Below are positions 26,759-35,476 of a stretch of DNA of 64,000 bases, piece by piece. The position numbers and the translations under genes are program-made. The notes under the pieces were generated by a model. It was not told the origin of the DNA, made no database searches, and worked only from the letters and a program-made list of their open reading frames with translations. Source of the DNA: CAZMRF01 sp964568735 (lineage in GTDB: Bacteria; Acidobacteriota; Polarisedimenticolia; JACPZX01); assembly GCA_964568735.1 (NCBI GenBank), contig CAZMRF010000002.1, positions 62,001 to 126,000 on the forward strand, written 5' to 3'. Each line of letters begins with the position of its first letter. The stretch's first letter is position 1.

Positions 26759-27106
26759 CAAACGTCACGGCGCTCGACTTTTCTGTTGACAGGGAAGCCG
26801 GGCTTCCGTAGCGTTGGGCCTGAGTTCGGTCCTGCGGCACGTGCCGTGGGCACCAAGGGAACCTCTCGGGGGGGGAGCCCAAACCGGCATGTGCCCGCGT
26901 GCCGCCCTGCGGCCTCAAGCTCGCGGTGCATTCTCGCTTCCTGACGCTACCGGTATCCCCGCAGGGCCATCCCGATCGCCCGAGCCTTCCCCCGCTCCCC
27001 TGAGCCTGGAGCTCGACAGGGGAGCCTTCACGCTGCGACACCATCCGTCGAGCTCTCGATCCACGTCAATGGCCCCCTGGGGGGCCCCCTTGGTGAGGAG
27101 GTCTGG
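26759..27106. other. gene-free leader upstream of the secreted protease
   Basis: 348 bp between the amidohydrolase stop and the protease start. It holds a candidate sigma70-type promoter at its left end (26786-26814), which would give a ~290-nt leader. The leader contains several GC-rich inverted repeats, for example around 27073-27090. I looked for known riboswitch consensus sequences and recognised none. Confidence 0.45.
26786..26814 (+). promoter_or_regulatory. candidate sigma70 promoter with palindrome in the spacer
   Basis: TTGACA (26786-26791) and TAGCGT (26809-26814) are 17 bp apart. The -35 is perfect and the -10 is weak. The spacer contains the palindrome GGAAGCC-G-GGCTTCC (26793-26807), a plausible operator. 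It lies upstream of the protease gene at 27107. Confidence 0.4.
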
Positions 27107-28723
27107 ATGACGCACCATGTCCGGAAACTGATGTCCTTCCCGTCGATGGCTGCGATCGTTACGGCAGGAATCACCGCGGCGGCGATACTGGCCGTCCCGG
27201 CGGTGAATGCCGCCCCGAATGGCTACCTGAGCGTCCCCTCGGAGCCGGCTGTCGGCGGGATCACACCGCAGCAGTTCACCGAGAACATGCTCGCACTCAA
27301 TGGCCGTCTGGTGGCGGAGCTTCCGGCGGGGGTGCTCTCGAACCCGCTGCGCCTCGACCTGACCGCCGACGAGCGGCGGGAGCTGGCCGACGAGCAGAAC
27401 CTTTCGGGCGGCCCGGCCGTCGTCGGGCGAACGAAGCTCACGAGCACGCACGTCCGGATCTCGGATCTCGACTCACGCCTCGTGCAGATCGGGAACCGGC
27501 CCGTCGGACCCGGCGTCCTGGCGGCGACCTCCGACGGCGGCTTCGTCTGGGCCGGCGCGATCGCGTCGGACGGCGCGACAGCCATGCGGATTCACTTTAC
27601 GGGCCTCAACCTCCCTCCGGACGCGGAGCTCTACGTCTTCAACATGACCGGTGCCGCCCACGGCCCCTACTGGGGACGGGGCCCGAATGACGACGGCGAG
27701 CTGTGGTCACACACCGTCGGCGGAGCCGAGACGATCGTGATGCTTCGCCAGAGAGGCCCGGCCACCTCGGCCGAGCTGAACCGCATGTCCTTCACCATCG
27801 CGGACGTCGGTCACATCACACCGGATTTCAAGGGGATCAGCGCCGAGTCCTTCTGCAGCTACAACGTTGCCTGCATCGTGAACGCGGAGTGCACGTCTGT
27901 CAGCAGCACCCATCAGAACGCGATCGCACTCCTGCAGTGGATCTCGGGAGCCTTCATCTACACGTGCACCGGCGGGCTCATCGCCGACACGGACGCCAGC
28001 ACTCAGATCCCGTATGTCCTGACGGCGAATCACTGCCTCAACAGGGCCAGGGACGCACAGAACGTCGAGTCCTTCTTCTTCTACACGCTCGCCTGCGGCA
28101 GCACGAGTTGCCCGGCCCAGGCGAACCCGGGGGGCCCCTACGGTTCCGCCGTGCAGACGGCCACGATCGGGACGACGATCAAGGCCACCGGAACGACAGG
28201 AGACTACTCGCTCCTCCAGCTCAACGGGCCGCCGCCCAGCGGAACGACCTTCCTGGGCTGGAACAACACGCCGATCGCGAACACGAACGGCACGGCCCTT
28301 CGAAGGGTCCACCATCCGGCGTGGGCTCCGCAGTCCTACTCGGAGCAGCACGTGGACACGAGCCGGGGCACCTGCACTGGATACCCCCGGGGGACCTTCA
28401 TCTACAGCAGCGATGACTTCGGAGGCACCGAAGGCGGGAGCAGCGGCTCCCCCGTCGTGAACACGAGCGGGCAGATCGTCGGCCAGCTCTTCGGCGCCTG
28501 CGGCACGAACGTGGGCGATGCCTGCGACAACGCATCCAACGCCACCGTGGACGGTGCCTTCGCGGCCTACTACTCGAACGTCGCGTCCTTCCTCAATCCG
28601 TCGGGCGGCGGCGGCACCTGCGTGAACCCCGGAGGAGCCCCGGCGGGCTCCACCTGCAACGCCAACTCCGACTGCTGCTCGAACAACTGCAAGGGAAAGC
28701 CGGGCGCGAAGGTCTGCAAGTAA
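27107..28723 (+). CDS. secreted trypsin-fold serine protease, lysyl-endopeptidase-like
   Basis: 538 residues with a signal peptide (hydrophobic ~14-35, PAVNAAP). A propeptide-like region precedes the protease domain (from ~245, ESFCSYNVACIVNAECTS). The catalytic triad is visible: His309 (TANHC), Asp366 (TGDYSLLQL) and Ser446 (GGSSGSPV). The GGSSGSP form and the many paired cysteines resemble Achromobacter lysyl endopeptidase relatives. After a Gly-rich linker the protein ends in a compact six-cysteine tail (GSTCNANSDCCSN ... VCK), probably a disulfide-rich binding module. It is likely exported and autoprocessed. A strong terminator follows. Confidence 0.9.
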   Translation: MTHHVRKLMSFPSMAAIVTAGITAAAILAVPAVNAAPNGYLSVPSEPAVGGITPQQFTENMLALNGRLVAELPAGVLSNPLRLDLTADERRELADEQNLSGGPAVVGRTKLTSTHVRISDLDSRLVQIGNRPVGPGVLAATSDGGFVWAGAIASDGATAMRIHFTGLNLPPDAELYVFNMTGAAHGPYWGRGPNDDGELWSHTVGGAETIVMLRQRGPATSAELNRMSFTIADVGHITPDFKGISAESFCSYNVACIVNAECTSVSSTHQNAIALLQWISGAFIYTCTGGLIADTDASTQIPYVLTANHCLNRARDAQNVESFFFYTLACGSTSCPAQANPGGPYGSAVQTATIGTTIKATGTTGDYSLLQLNGPPPSGTTFLGWNNTPIANTNGTALRRVHHPAWAPQSYSEQHVDTSRGTCTGYPRGTFIYSSDDFGGTEGGSSGSPVVNTSGQIVGQLFGACGTNVGDACDNASNATVDGAFAAYYSNVASFLNPSGGGGTCVNPGGAPAGSTCNANSDCCSNNCKGKPGAKVCK

Positions 28724-28768
28724 ATCGACCTGAGCTGCCGCTGCAGCGGCGGCCGGCCTGAACGACGA

Positions 28769-28797
28769 GGGCGGGGGCCCGAGGCTCCCGCCCTTTT
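28769..28797. terminator. intrinsic terminator between convergent genes
   Basis: An 11-bp GC-rich stem (28769-28779 with 28783-28793, one G-U pair) closes a three-base loop (CGA) and is followed by TTTT on the plus strand. It lies 45 bp after the protease stop and just before the end of the convergent alcohol dehydrogenase gene. Confidence 0.8.
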
Positions 28798-28803
28798 CCA
28801 TTC

Positions 28804-29850
28804 TCAGGGGATCAGCACGACCTTCGTGCAGCCTTCGAGCCGGCGATCGAAGATCTCGTAGCCGCGCGCCGCCTCCGCGAGCGGCAGCCTGTGGGAGATG
28901 ATCGCCGCGATCGGCAGTTTCTCGGCAGCCACGAGCCTCGCGAGGGGCTCCATGTAGCGCCGCGCGGGACAGCGCCCCGTCCGGAAGGTCAGGTTCCTGT
29001 CGTAGGCCTCCCCCGGCGAGAAGGCGAAGTGGGGATCCGTGTGAACGCCCACGGAAGAGATCACGCCGCCGGGCCTCACGAGATCCAGGGCCGTCCTCAT
29101 CGCGGCCGGCGAGCCGACAGCTTCAAGCACCGTCCGCACTCCACGCCCCTCCGTGCGATCGCGAACGGCGTCGGCGGCATCCCCGCTCGTGGCGTCGATC
29201 GGCTCGGCGCCGAAGCGCCTTCCCAGGGCAAGGCGGTCTTTGACGGTATCGATGCAGAAGAGCGGATCGGCCCCCATGTGCCGGGCGGCGATGATCGCCA
29301 TCAGCCCGACGGGGCCGCATCCGACGACGGCGCACGAGGTGCCTGGCGCTACCCCGCCCTGCTCCGCGCAGAACCAGCCCGTGGAGAAGACGTCACCGAC
29401 GAGGAGGGCCTCGTCTGCGGACAGTCCGTCTGGAATGGCCATGAGCGTCGTCTCCGCCATGGGGACGCGCACGAGGCCGGCCTGCATCCCCTGCAGGCCG
29501 CGACCTCGCGAGACCCAGCCGAAGAGGTCCCCCCGATCGCAGCGGCTCGTGAGCCCCCCGCGGCAGGGCGGGCAGCTGCCGCAGCTCGTCGTGAAGGGGC
29601 TGAAGACCCGATCCCCCCGGCGCATCCCCCGCACCTCCGGGCCCAGATCGACGATGGTCCCCACCCCCTCGTGCCCCATCGTCGTGCCGGGATCGAGCCC
29701 GCTCTCGCGCCCGTGGTAGACGTGGAGGTCGGAACCGCAGATGGCGGCGAGATCGAGGCTGACGAGGGCGTCGCCGGGATCCGAGAGGACCGGCTCGGGC
29801 ACCGACTCGACGGCGATGCTGCGGACTCCCTGCCAGACCAGCGCCTTCAT
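28804..29850 (-). CDS. zinc-dependent medium-chain alcohol dehydrogenase
   Basis: 348 residues of the MDR superfamily. The catalytic zinc site is shown by CGSDLHVYHG and GHEGVGTIVDLG. The structural zinc loop has four cysteines (SCGSCPPCRGGLTSRC). The Rossmann motif VVGCGPVGLMAI binds NAD(P)H. The sequence is closest in feel to glutathione-independent formaldehyde or threonine/sorbitol dehydrogenase-like members, but the substrate cannot be read from sequence. It starts seven bases after the M16 peptidase stop, so the two are probably co-transcribed although functionally unrelated on their face. Confidence 0.9.
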   Translation of the reverse strand: MKALVWQGVRSIAVESVPEPVLSDPGDALVSLDLAAICGSDLHVYHGRESGLDPGTTMGHEGVGTIVDLGPEVRGMRRGDRVFSPFTTSCGSCPPCRGGLTSRCDRGDLFGWVSRGRGLQGMQAGLVRVPMAETTLMAIPDGLSADEALLVGDVFSTGWFCAEQGGVAPGTSCAVVGCGPVGLMAIIAARHMGADPLFCIDTVKDRLALGRRFGAEPIDATSGDAADAVRDRTEGRGVRTVLEAVGSPAAMRTALDLVRPGGVISSVGVHTDPHFAFSPGEAYDRNLTFRTGRCPARRYMEPLARLVAAEKLPIAAIISHRLPLAEAARGYEIFDRRLEGCTKVVLIP

Positions 29851-29857
29851 GCGCCTG

Positions 29858-32713
29858 TCAATCCCCTTCGGGGCTGAGGATGCCGAGGACGTACCGATCC
29901 GGCTTCAAGTAGAAACGCGCAGACTCGCGGAGGCTCTCGGAGGAGACGTCTTCCACCAGCTCTCCGAAGTCGAGAATGAGCCGGGGATCCTCGCCGAGCC
30001 TCAAGTAATTGCCGAGCACGCCGAGCCAGAAGCCGTTCTCCTCGAGATCGGTCTCCCGCTGCCGGAGCTGTCCTTCCCGGATCTTCTCGACCTCGATTGC
30101 CGAGGCTCCTTCCCGCTGGATCTTCCCGATCTCGGCGAAGACGGCCGCGACGAGATCCTCCGCGGCCCCCGGGGCGCACCCGAATCCTACGTTCAACGAG
30201 TAGCTCTCCACGGGCCGCCGCTCGATGGCACCACCCACGCCGACGCCGTAGGTCGCTCCCATCTCCTCGCGCAGGACCTCCCGGAGGCGGAGGCGCAGCA
30301 GGGAAGCCAGCGAGGCGATCCGATGGCGGGTCCGGCGGGTGGATTCCCCTTCTCCCGTGAAGACCAGCCGGACCTGGCTCTTGGGCTCGATCCCCTTCGT
30401 GACCTGCTCCCGCACGACGCCCGCCGGCGGGCGGACCCCGACGTCACGCCACGTCTCCTCCCGCCCGGCGGCGGGCAGCCCGCCCAGGTATCGCGCGATG
30501 AGATCGCGGATCGACTCGGGCTCGAAGCTCCCCACCACCACGAAGGTGAAGTCGCTCGCATCCGCGAAGCGGTCCTTATAGAACGCCAGGGCCCTGTCCA
30601 GATCCACCTCGTCGAGGATCCCGTCGGAGAGCGGCCGCCGTCGCGGGTGGCCCTGAGAGAGGAGCACGTTCATCCGGTCGCTGAAGAGGCTCTCGGGGCT
30701 CGCCAGCCGGTTCTCGATGAAGCCGTGCAGCTTGCTCATCAGGGAGTCGAAGGCTCCCTCATCCCTCCGCGGCGCGGTGAATCGCAGGTAGAGGAGCTGG
30801 AGCATGGTCTCGAGGTCCTCGGGCGATGCGCTGCCCGTGGCGCCCTCCTCGAACTCCCCGATCCAGGTCGAGGCGGAGGCCACCTTGCCCGCCAGCGCCT
30901 TCTTCAGCTCCGTGGCGTCGAAGGCTCCCGCGCCGGCCGCGTCCACCACGGAGGTGGCGAAGATCGCCGAGCTGTGATCCCTCTCCTCCGCCAGGGAGTG
31001 GCCCCCCGGGCTCCACGCCGTCATGAGGATCTCGTCGTTCCTGAACGTCGTGGGCTTGAGGAAGACCTCGACTCCGTTGGAGAGATCCCAGCGCAGGAGT
31101 CCAATCTCCTCGAGGGCCTCTTCCCGGAGGATCCGGCCGGGCTCGGGCAGAGCGGGCACCAGCGGCGCCTCGAGCACGCGATCCTCCCAGGGCTCGACGT
31201 CGCGCCGATCGACCTCGTCGAACACCGCGAGCAGATCCTGCTCCGTCGTGGGCGGGCCCGCCCCCTCCGGCGCGCTCACGGCGATGACGCGGCTCTGCTC
31301 CGTGATCCAGGCCGCGGCCGAGCGGTTCACCTCCTCCAGCGTGATCTCGGGAAGGAAGCTCCTCGCGAGGCCCAGCTCGAAGTCGATGCCGGGCATCGGC
31401 TCGCCTTCCAGGTAGTGCCTGAGCATCTCGGCCGCGTAGATGGACGAGTCCTCCTTGCCGCTCTCCCGCCAGGCCTGCTCGTAGCCGCGCAGCAGGCCGC
31501 GCTTCGCGCGCTCCAGCTCCGATGCGGTGAAGCCGTGGCGATCCACACGCTCCGCCTCCGTCAGGAGCGCCTCCAGCCCGCTGCGGAGCGCACCCTCCCT
31601 GACGCCGGCCGCCTGGTAGTAGACCTCACGGGATCTCACGAGCTGGTCGGTGACCGAAAAGGCGTAGAGGAAGGGTGGATCGGGCCGTTCGGTGATCTCG
31701 TCGAGCCGCTCGTTGAGGATCGATTGATAGAGCAGCTCCACGAGGGAGCGCCGGTAGTCCTGCGCCGTGGAGTCGGGCCGCTTCGGAAGCTTGTAGTAGA
31801 TGCGCACGGCGGTCGAGGTGGCCTCCGGATCCGTCGCGATCGTCACGAGCGTCTGGTCGTGATCCGGCACCGGCCAGGTCTCGCGCGGCTTCGGGTTCGC
31901 GGGCGCCGGAAGATCGGCGAAGGCTTTTCGGATGAGCTTCTCGACCCGGGCCGCGTCGAAATCTCCTGCAGCGATCACCGCCATCAGATCGGGGCGGTAC
32001 CAGTCGCGGTAGAAGCTCCGGAGCTGAGCTGCCGGGGCGGACTCGATGATCTCCCTGCGGCCGATGGGAAGGCGATCCGCGTACCGTGACCCGTTGAGGA
32101 TCACGGGGAGCTGGCGGTCGCGGATCCGCGCGTCGGCCCCGCGGTCGAGCCTCCACTCCTCCAGGACGACTCCCCTCTCGGCGTCGACCTCGCTCTCCTC
32201 GAAGGCGATGCCACGGGCCCACTCGCCGAGGATCGTGAAGGCCTGTTCCAGGAGGGCCGGATCGCCGGTGGGCACTTTCAGCGTGTAGACGGTTTCGTCG
32301 AAGCTGGTATAGGCATTGACGTCGGGCCCGAAGCGCATCCCGATGAGCTCGAGGAAATCCACGATCTCGTGTTTCTCGAAGCGCGCGGTTCCGTTGAAGG
32401 CCATGTGCTCCACGAAGTGGGCCAGCCCGCGCTGGCTCTCGTCCTCCTGGAGCGATCCGGCGTTCACAGCCAGCCAGATCTCCGCCCTCTTCTCGGGTTT
32501 CCCGTTCGGGCGGATGAAGTAGGCCAGCCCGTTCCGGAGCCGTCCCGCCGTGACGGCCGGGTCGATGGGGAGCGGCTCCCCCGGCGCGATGGGCACCCCG
32601 GCCGCGACCGATCCCGCAGGGCGAGCCTCGCGGTGCAGGCCGGAGCAGGCCATCGGCCACGCCATCAGGGCGAGAGCCAGGAGGGCTGCGAGCGCGCGTC
32701 TTTCGGGCCTCAT
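29858..32713 (-). CDS. M16 (pitrilysin/insulinase) zinc metallopeptidase, probable lipoprotein
   Basis: 951 residues. The N-terminus has a signal with a lipobox-like PMAC (Cys23), so it is probably a periplasm-facing lipoprotein. The inverted zinc motif HFVEH (His99, Glu102, His103) and the distal glutamate in ERGVVLEEWR identify an active M16 N-terminal domain. Repeated M16 domains follow, with a second inactive half containing the R/Y-type segment MGATYGVGVGG near the C-terminus. Length suits the two-chain-in-one M16B/pitrilysin type. ATG 32713 has AGGAGC upstream, and a TAGAAT -10-like hexamer lies further up (near 32763-32768). It is first gene of an operon with the dehydrogenase. Confidence 0.92.
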   Translation of the reverse strand: MRPERRALAALLALALMAWPMACSGLHREARPAGSVAAGVPIAPGEPLPIDPAVTAGRLRNGLAYFIRPNGKPEKRAEIWLAVNAGSLQEDESQRGLAHFVEHMAFNGTARFEKHEIVDFLELIGMRFGPDVNAYTSFDETVYTLKVPTGDPALLEQAFTILGEWARGIAFEESEVDAERGVVLEEWRLDRGADARIRDRQLPVILNGSRYADRLPIGRREIIESAPAAQLRSFYRDWYRPDLMAVIAAGDFDAARVEKLIRKAFADLPAPANPKPRETWPVPDHDQTLVTIATDPEATSTAVRIYYKLPKRPDSTAQDYRRSLVELLYQSILNERLDEITERPDPPFLYAFSVTDQLVRSREVYYQAAGVREGALRSGLEALLTEAERVDRHGFTASELERAKRGLLRGYEQAWRESGKEDSSIYAAEMLRHYLEGEPMPGIDFELGLARSFLPEITLEEVNRSAAAWITEQSRVIAVSAPEGAGPPTTEQDLLAVFDEVDRRDVEPWEDRVLEAPLVPALPEPGRILREEALEEIGLLRWDLSNGVEVFLKPTTFRNDEILMTAWSPGGHSLAEERDHSSAIFATSVVDAAGAGAFDATELKKALAGKVASASTWIGEFEEGATGSASPEDLETMLQLLYLRFTAPRRDEGAFDSLMSKLHGFIENRLASPESLFSDRMNVLLSQGHPRRRPLSDGILDEVDLDRALAFYKDRFADASDFTFVVVGSFEPESIRDLIARYLGGLPAAGREETWRDVGVRPPAGVVREQVTKGIEPKSQVRLVFTGEGESTRRTRHRIASLASLLRLRLREVLREEMGATYGVGVGGAIERRPVESYSLNVGFGCAPGAAEDLVAAVFAEIGKIQREGASAIEVEKIREGQLRQRETDLEENGFWLGVLGNYLRLGEDPRLILDFGELVEDVSSESLRESARFYLKPDRYVLGILSPEGD

Positions 32714-32912
32714 CGAGGGTTGCTCCTATACAGGGGGCGGAATGTCCACGGCGCCAGCATATTCTAGGCGTCGCGCCCGACATGGGTCGCTTGACGCACT
32801 CTCAGATGAACGCAGATTGGACGCGTCCTGCCAGGAGCCGCGCCAGGCACCGGTTTTCGGGAAAATCGGGATCGAAGGGGCCTGCCGGGCTCAACCGTGA
32901 CGGAGCGCCCTC

Positions 32913-35087
32913 GTGTCCACGTCGCCTGCAAGGGATCGAGAGGCCTCGCGCCTCTCCCACCCCCGGATCAGCGCCCTTCTCATCTTCACGCCCTGCGCCC
33001 TGCTGTGCCTGCTCGCCCTCTTCGTCGCCGAATCCTGGTCCCATGTCCACGCCGACAGGCTCATCGCTCGCGCGGTCGAGACCCGGACGATACTCAAGGA
33101 TCTCCTGGGCGAGCTCCGCGAGGCGGAGGCCAGCACCCGGGGTTTCGCCATCTCGGGGGATCCACTCTTCCTCGAGCCGTTCGACGAGGCCGCCACCTCG
33201 GCTCCGACGAATATCGCGACCCTCCGATCCCTGATCGAGTCCGAGCCCGCGCAGGAGCGGCTCCTCGACGAGGTGGAGGCACTCGTCGCGCGGCGCTTCG
33301 AGATCAGCAGAAACCTTGTCGAAGTCTACCGGCAGTCCGGCCCGCCTGCCGCCGCCACCCTCGTCGCGAGCCGCGAGGGACTCCAGACAACCTCCGCCAT
33401 TCGTCGAACCATCCTCAGGATGATCGAGAACGAGGAAGAGGACATGGCAGAGAGCACCCTGGCCGCGCACCGCGCCTCCTCCCGAAGCCATCTCGCCATC
33501 GGCCTCTTCGTCTCCGCGGCGCTGGTCCTCCTGGGCTTGAGCTTTCTCCGGCTTCGCGCGGCGGCCCGGGAGCGTGACGAGGTGAGAGCGCGCCTCCATT
33601 CGATCCTGGACACCACGCCGACGGTTGTCTTCATGAAGGATCTCGAAGGCCGCTACCTCCTCGCCAACAGGCGATTCGAGGATCTCTTTCACGTCCGCGA
33701 GGAGGAGCTCGTCGGGCGGACGGACCACGACGTCTTCCCCCGGGAGGCCGCAGACGTCTACCGCGCCAACGACAGGAGGGTCATGGAGGGCAACGCCCCC
33801 CTCGAGATGGAGGAGGTCGTTCCTCACGACGACGGACTCCACACCTACATGTCCTTCAAGTCCCCTGTCCGCGACACGGGCGGGCGCCCCTATGCCCTCT
33901 GCGGCATCGCGGTGGACATCACGGAGAGGAAGCGGCTGGAGCTTGAGCGCGATCGCTTCTTCACCCTCTCGATGGACCTCCAGTGCGTCGCCGGCTTCGA
34001 CGGATCCTTCAAAAGGCTGAACCCCGCCTGGGAGCGCACGCTCGGGATCGGTCTCGAGGAGCTGCGATCGACACCCTTCATCGACCTCATCCACCCCGAG
34101 GATCGGGATCGCACGATGGAGGAGTTCGCGAGGAACCTCTCGGGGGGCACGACTCTCTCCTTCCAGAACCGTTACCGCTGCGCCGACGGCTCCTACCGGT
34201 GGCTGCACTGGAGCGCCACGCCTGATCGCGACGCGGCGCTCATCTACGCCACGGCCCGGGACGTCACCCAGCAGAGGGCCACCCTCGAAGAGACCCAGCG
34301 CGCGCGCGCGGCCGCCGAGGAGGCCAACAAGGAGCTCGAGGCCTTCAGCTACTCCGTCTCGCACGACCTGAGGGCGCCGCTCCGGAGCATCGACGGCTTC
34401 AGCAAGGCTCTCCTGGAGGATTGCGCGGATCGCCTCGACGAGCGCGGAGTCTCCCACCTCGACAGGATCCGGGCGGCCGCGCAGCGGATGGGGACCCTGA
34501 TCGACGACCTGCTCACGTTGTCCAGGATTACGCGCGCGGAGATCCGGCCGGGTCGCGTGGATCTCAGCAGGATCTCGCACGAGGTGGCACAGGATCTCGA
34601 GCGACAGAACGCGAATCGCCGCATCTCGGTGGAGATCCAGCCGGAGCTCATCGCGCCGGGGGATCCCCACCTGCTGCGCGTCCTTCTCGACAACCTGCTC
34701 GGGAACGCTTTCAAGTTCACGCGACAGCGGCCCGTCGCCCAAGTGGAAGTCGGCTCGTTCTCCAGCGAGGGAGAGCAGGTCTACTTCGTGAGGGACAACG
34801 GGGCCGGCTTCGACATGAGATACGCCGCGAAGCTCTTCGCACCTTTCCAGCGGCTCCACTCTCCCAGGGAATTCGAGGGGACCGGGATCGGTCTCGCCAC
34901 GGTGGCGAGAATCGCCCACAAGCATGGCGGCCGTGTGTGGGCGGACTCGAAGGTGGACAGCGGCGCCACCATCTACTTCACGCTGTGCGGTACCGCACAG
35001 GAGGCCAACGATGAAGGAGCGGCTGATTCTCCTGGTGGAGGACAACCCGGACGACGAGGACCTCACGCTGAGGTGCTTCAGGGATAG
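32913..35087 (+). CDS. CHASE3-PAS-PAS sensor histidine kinase
   Basis: 724 residues. Two membrane helices (~20-42 and ~195-213) bracket a periplasmic CHASE3-like helical sensor (LREAEASTRGFAISGDPLFL). Two PAS domains follow (~228-345, ending DITERKRLE, and ~350-460). The dimerisation box SVSHDLRAPLRSIDGF carries the phospho-accepting His. An ATPase domain follows with NLLGNAFKFT, DNGAGFDM and GTGIGLATV. The SHDLRAPL form matches bacteriophytochrome-type kinases that pair with stand-alone receivers. Start GTG 32913. Its last 77 bp overlap the start of the receiver gene in another frame, strongly suggesting that the two form a pair. Confidence 0.9.
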   Translation: MSTSPARDREASRLSHPRISALLIFTPCALLCLLALFVAESWSHVHADRLIARAVETRTILKDLLGELREAEASTRGFAISGDPLFLEPFDEAATSAPTNIATLRSLIESEPAQERLLDEVEALVARRFEISRNLVEVYRQSGPPAAATLVASREGLQTTSAIRRTILRMIENEEEDMAESTLAAHRASSRSHLAIGLFVSAALVLLGLSFLRLRAAARERDEVRARLHSILDTTPTVVFMKDLEGRYLLANRRFEDLFHVREEELVGRTDHDVFPREAADVYRANDRRVMEGNAPLEMEEVVPHDDGLHTYMSFKSPVRDTGGRPYALCGIAVDITERKRLELERDRFFTLSMDLQCVAGFDGSFKRLNPAWERTLGIGLEELRSTPFIDLIHPEDRDRTMEEFARNLSGGTTLSFQNRYRCADGSYRWLHWSATPDRDAALIYATARDVTQQRATLEETQRARAAAEEANKELEAFSYSVSHDLRAPLRSIDGFSKALLEDCADRLDERGVSHLDRIRAAAQRMGTLIDDLLTLSRITRAEIRPGRVDLSRISHEVAQDLERQNANRRISVEIQPELIAPGDPHLLRVLLDNLLGNAFKFTRQRPVAQVEVGSFSSEGEQVYFVRDNGAGFDMRYAAKLFAPFQRLHSPREFEGTGIGLATVARIAHKHGGRVWADSKVDSGATIYFTLCGTAQEANDEGAADSPGGGQPGRRGPHAEVLQG

Positions 35088-35454
35088 CATGATCGCCAAC
35101 AAGGTCGTCGTCGCGAGGGACGGAGTGGAGGCGCTGGACATTCTCTTCGGCCGGGGTCCGGAGCGCGAGAAGATAGGGCCCCTCATTCCCCAGGTGGTGC
35201 TCCTCGACCTCAAGCTGCCCAAGCTGGACGGGCTCGAGGTCCTCCGCGAGATCAGGGCTCATCCGGCGACGAGGCGCCTTCCGGTCGTCATCCTGACCTC
35301 GTCGGTCGAGGACCAGGACAGGATCTCGGCCTACGAGCTCGGCGTGAACAGCTACGTTCGCAAGCCGGTGGATTTCGCCGAGTTCGCCGAAGCCGCGCGC
35401 CAGCTCGGGCTCTACTGGCTCGTCCTGAACCAGGCGGCTCCCGTATCGCCCTGA
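35011..35454 (+). CDS. single-domain response regulator (Rcp1-like receiver)
   Basis: 147 residues, a lone receiver domain: acidic pocket VEDNPDDEDL, phospho-acceptor Asp in VVLLDLKLPKLDG, Thr/Ser switch VILTSS and Lys in YVRKPVDF. It has no output domain, so it probably acts in a phosphorelay or by protein contact. ATG 35011 is preceded by ACAGGAGGCC and lies inside the 3' end of the kinase gene. A longer frame from 34924 is just kinase sequence in the wrong phase. The partner kinase is almost certainly the overlapping upstream gene. Confidence 0.9.
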   Translation: MKERLILLVEDNPDDEDLTLRCFRDSMIANKVVVARDGVEALDILFGRGPEREKIGPLIPQVVLLDLKLPKLDGLEVLREIRAHPATRRLPVVILTSSVEDQDRISAYELGVNSYVRKPVDFAEFAEAARQLGLYWLVLNQAAPVSP

Positions 35455-35476
35455 GACATCGAGGAGCAACGAGGCC

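Noticed and set aside
26815..27106. Possible riboswitch in the protease leader
   Set aside because: Stretches vaguely like cobalamin or c-di-GMP aptamers were considered, but the conserved cores are absent.
32802..35222. 806-codon open frame on the minus strand
   Set aside because: Antisense to the CHASE3 histidine kinase; composition is typical of reverse-strand GC-rich coding DNA.
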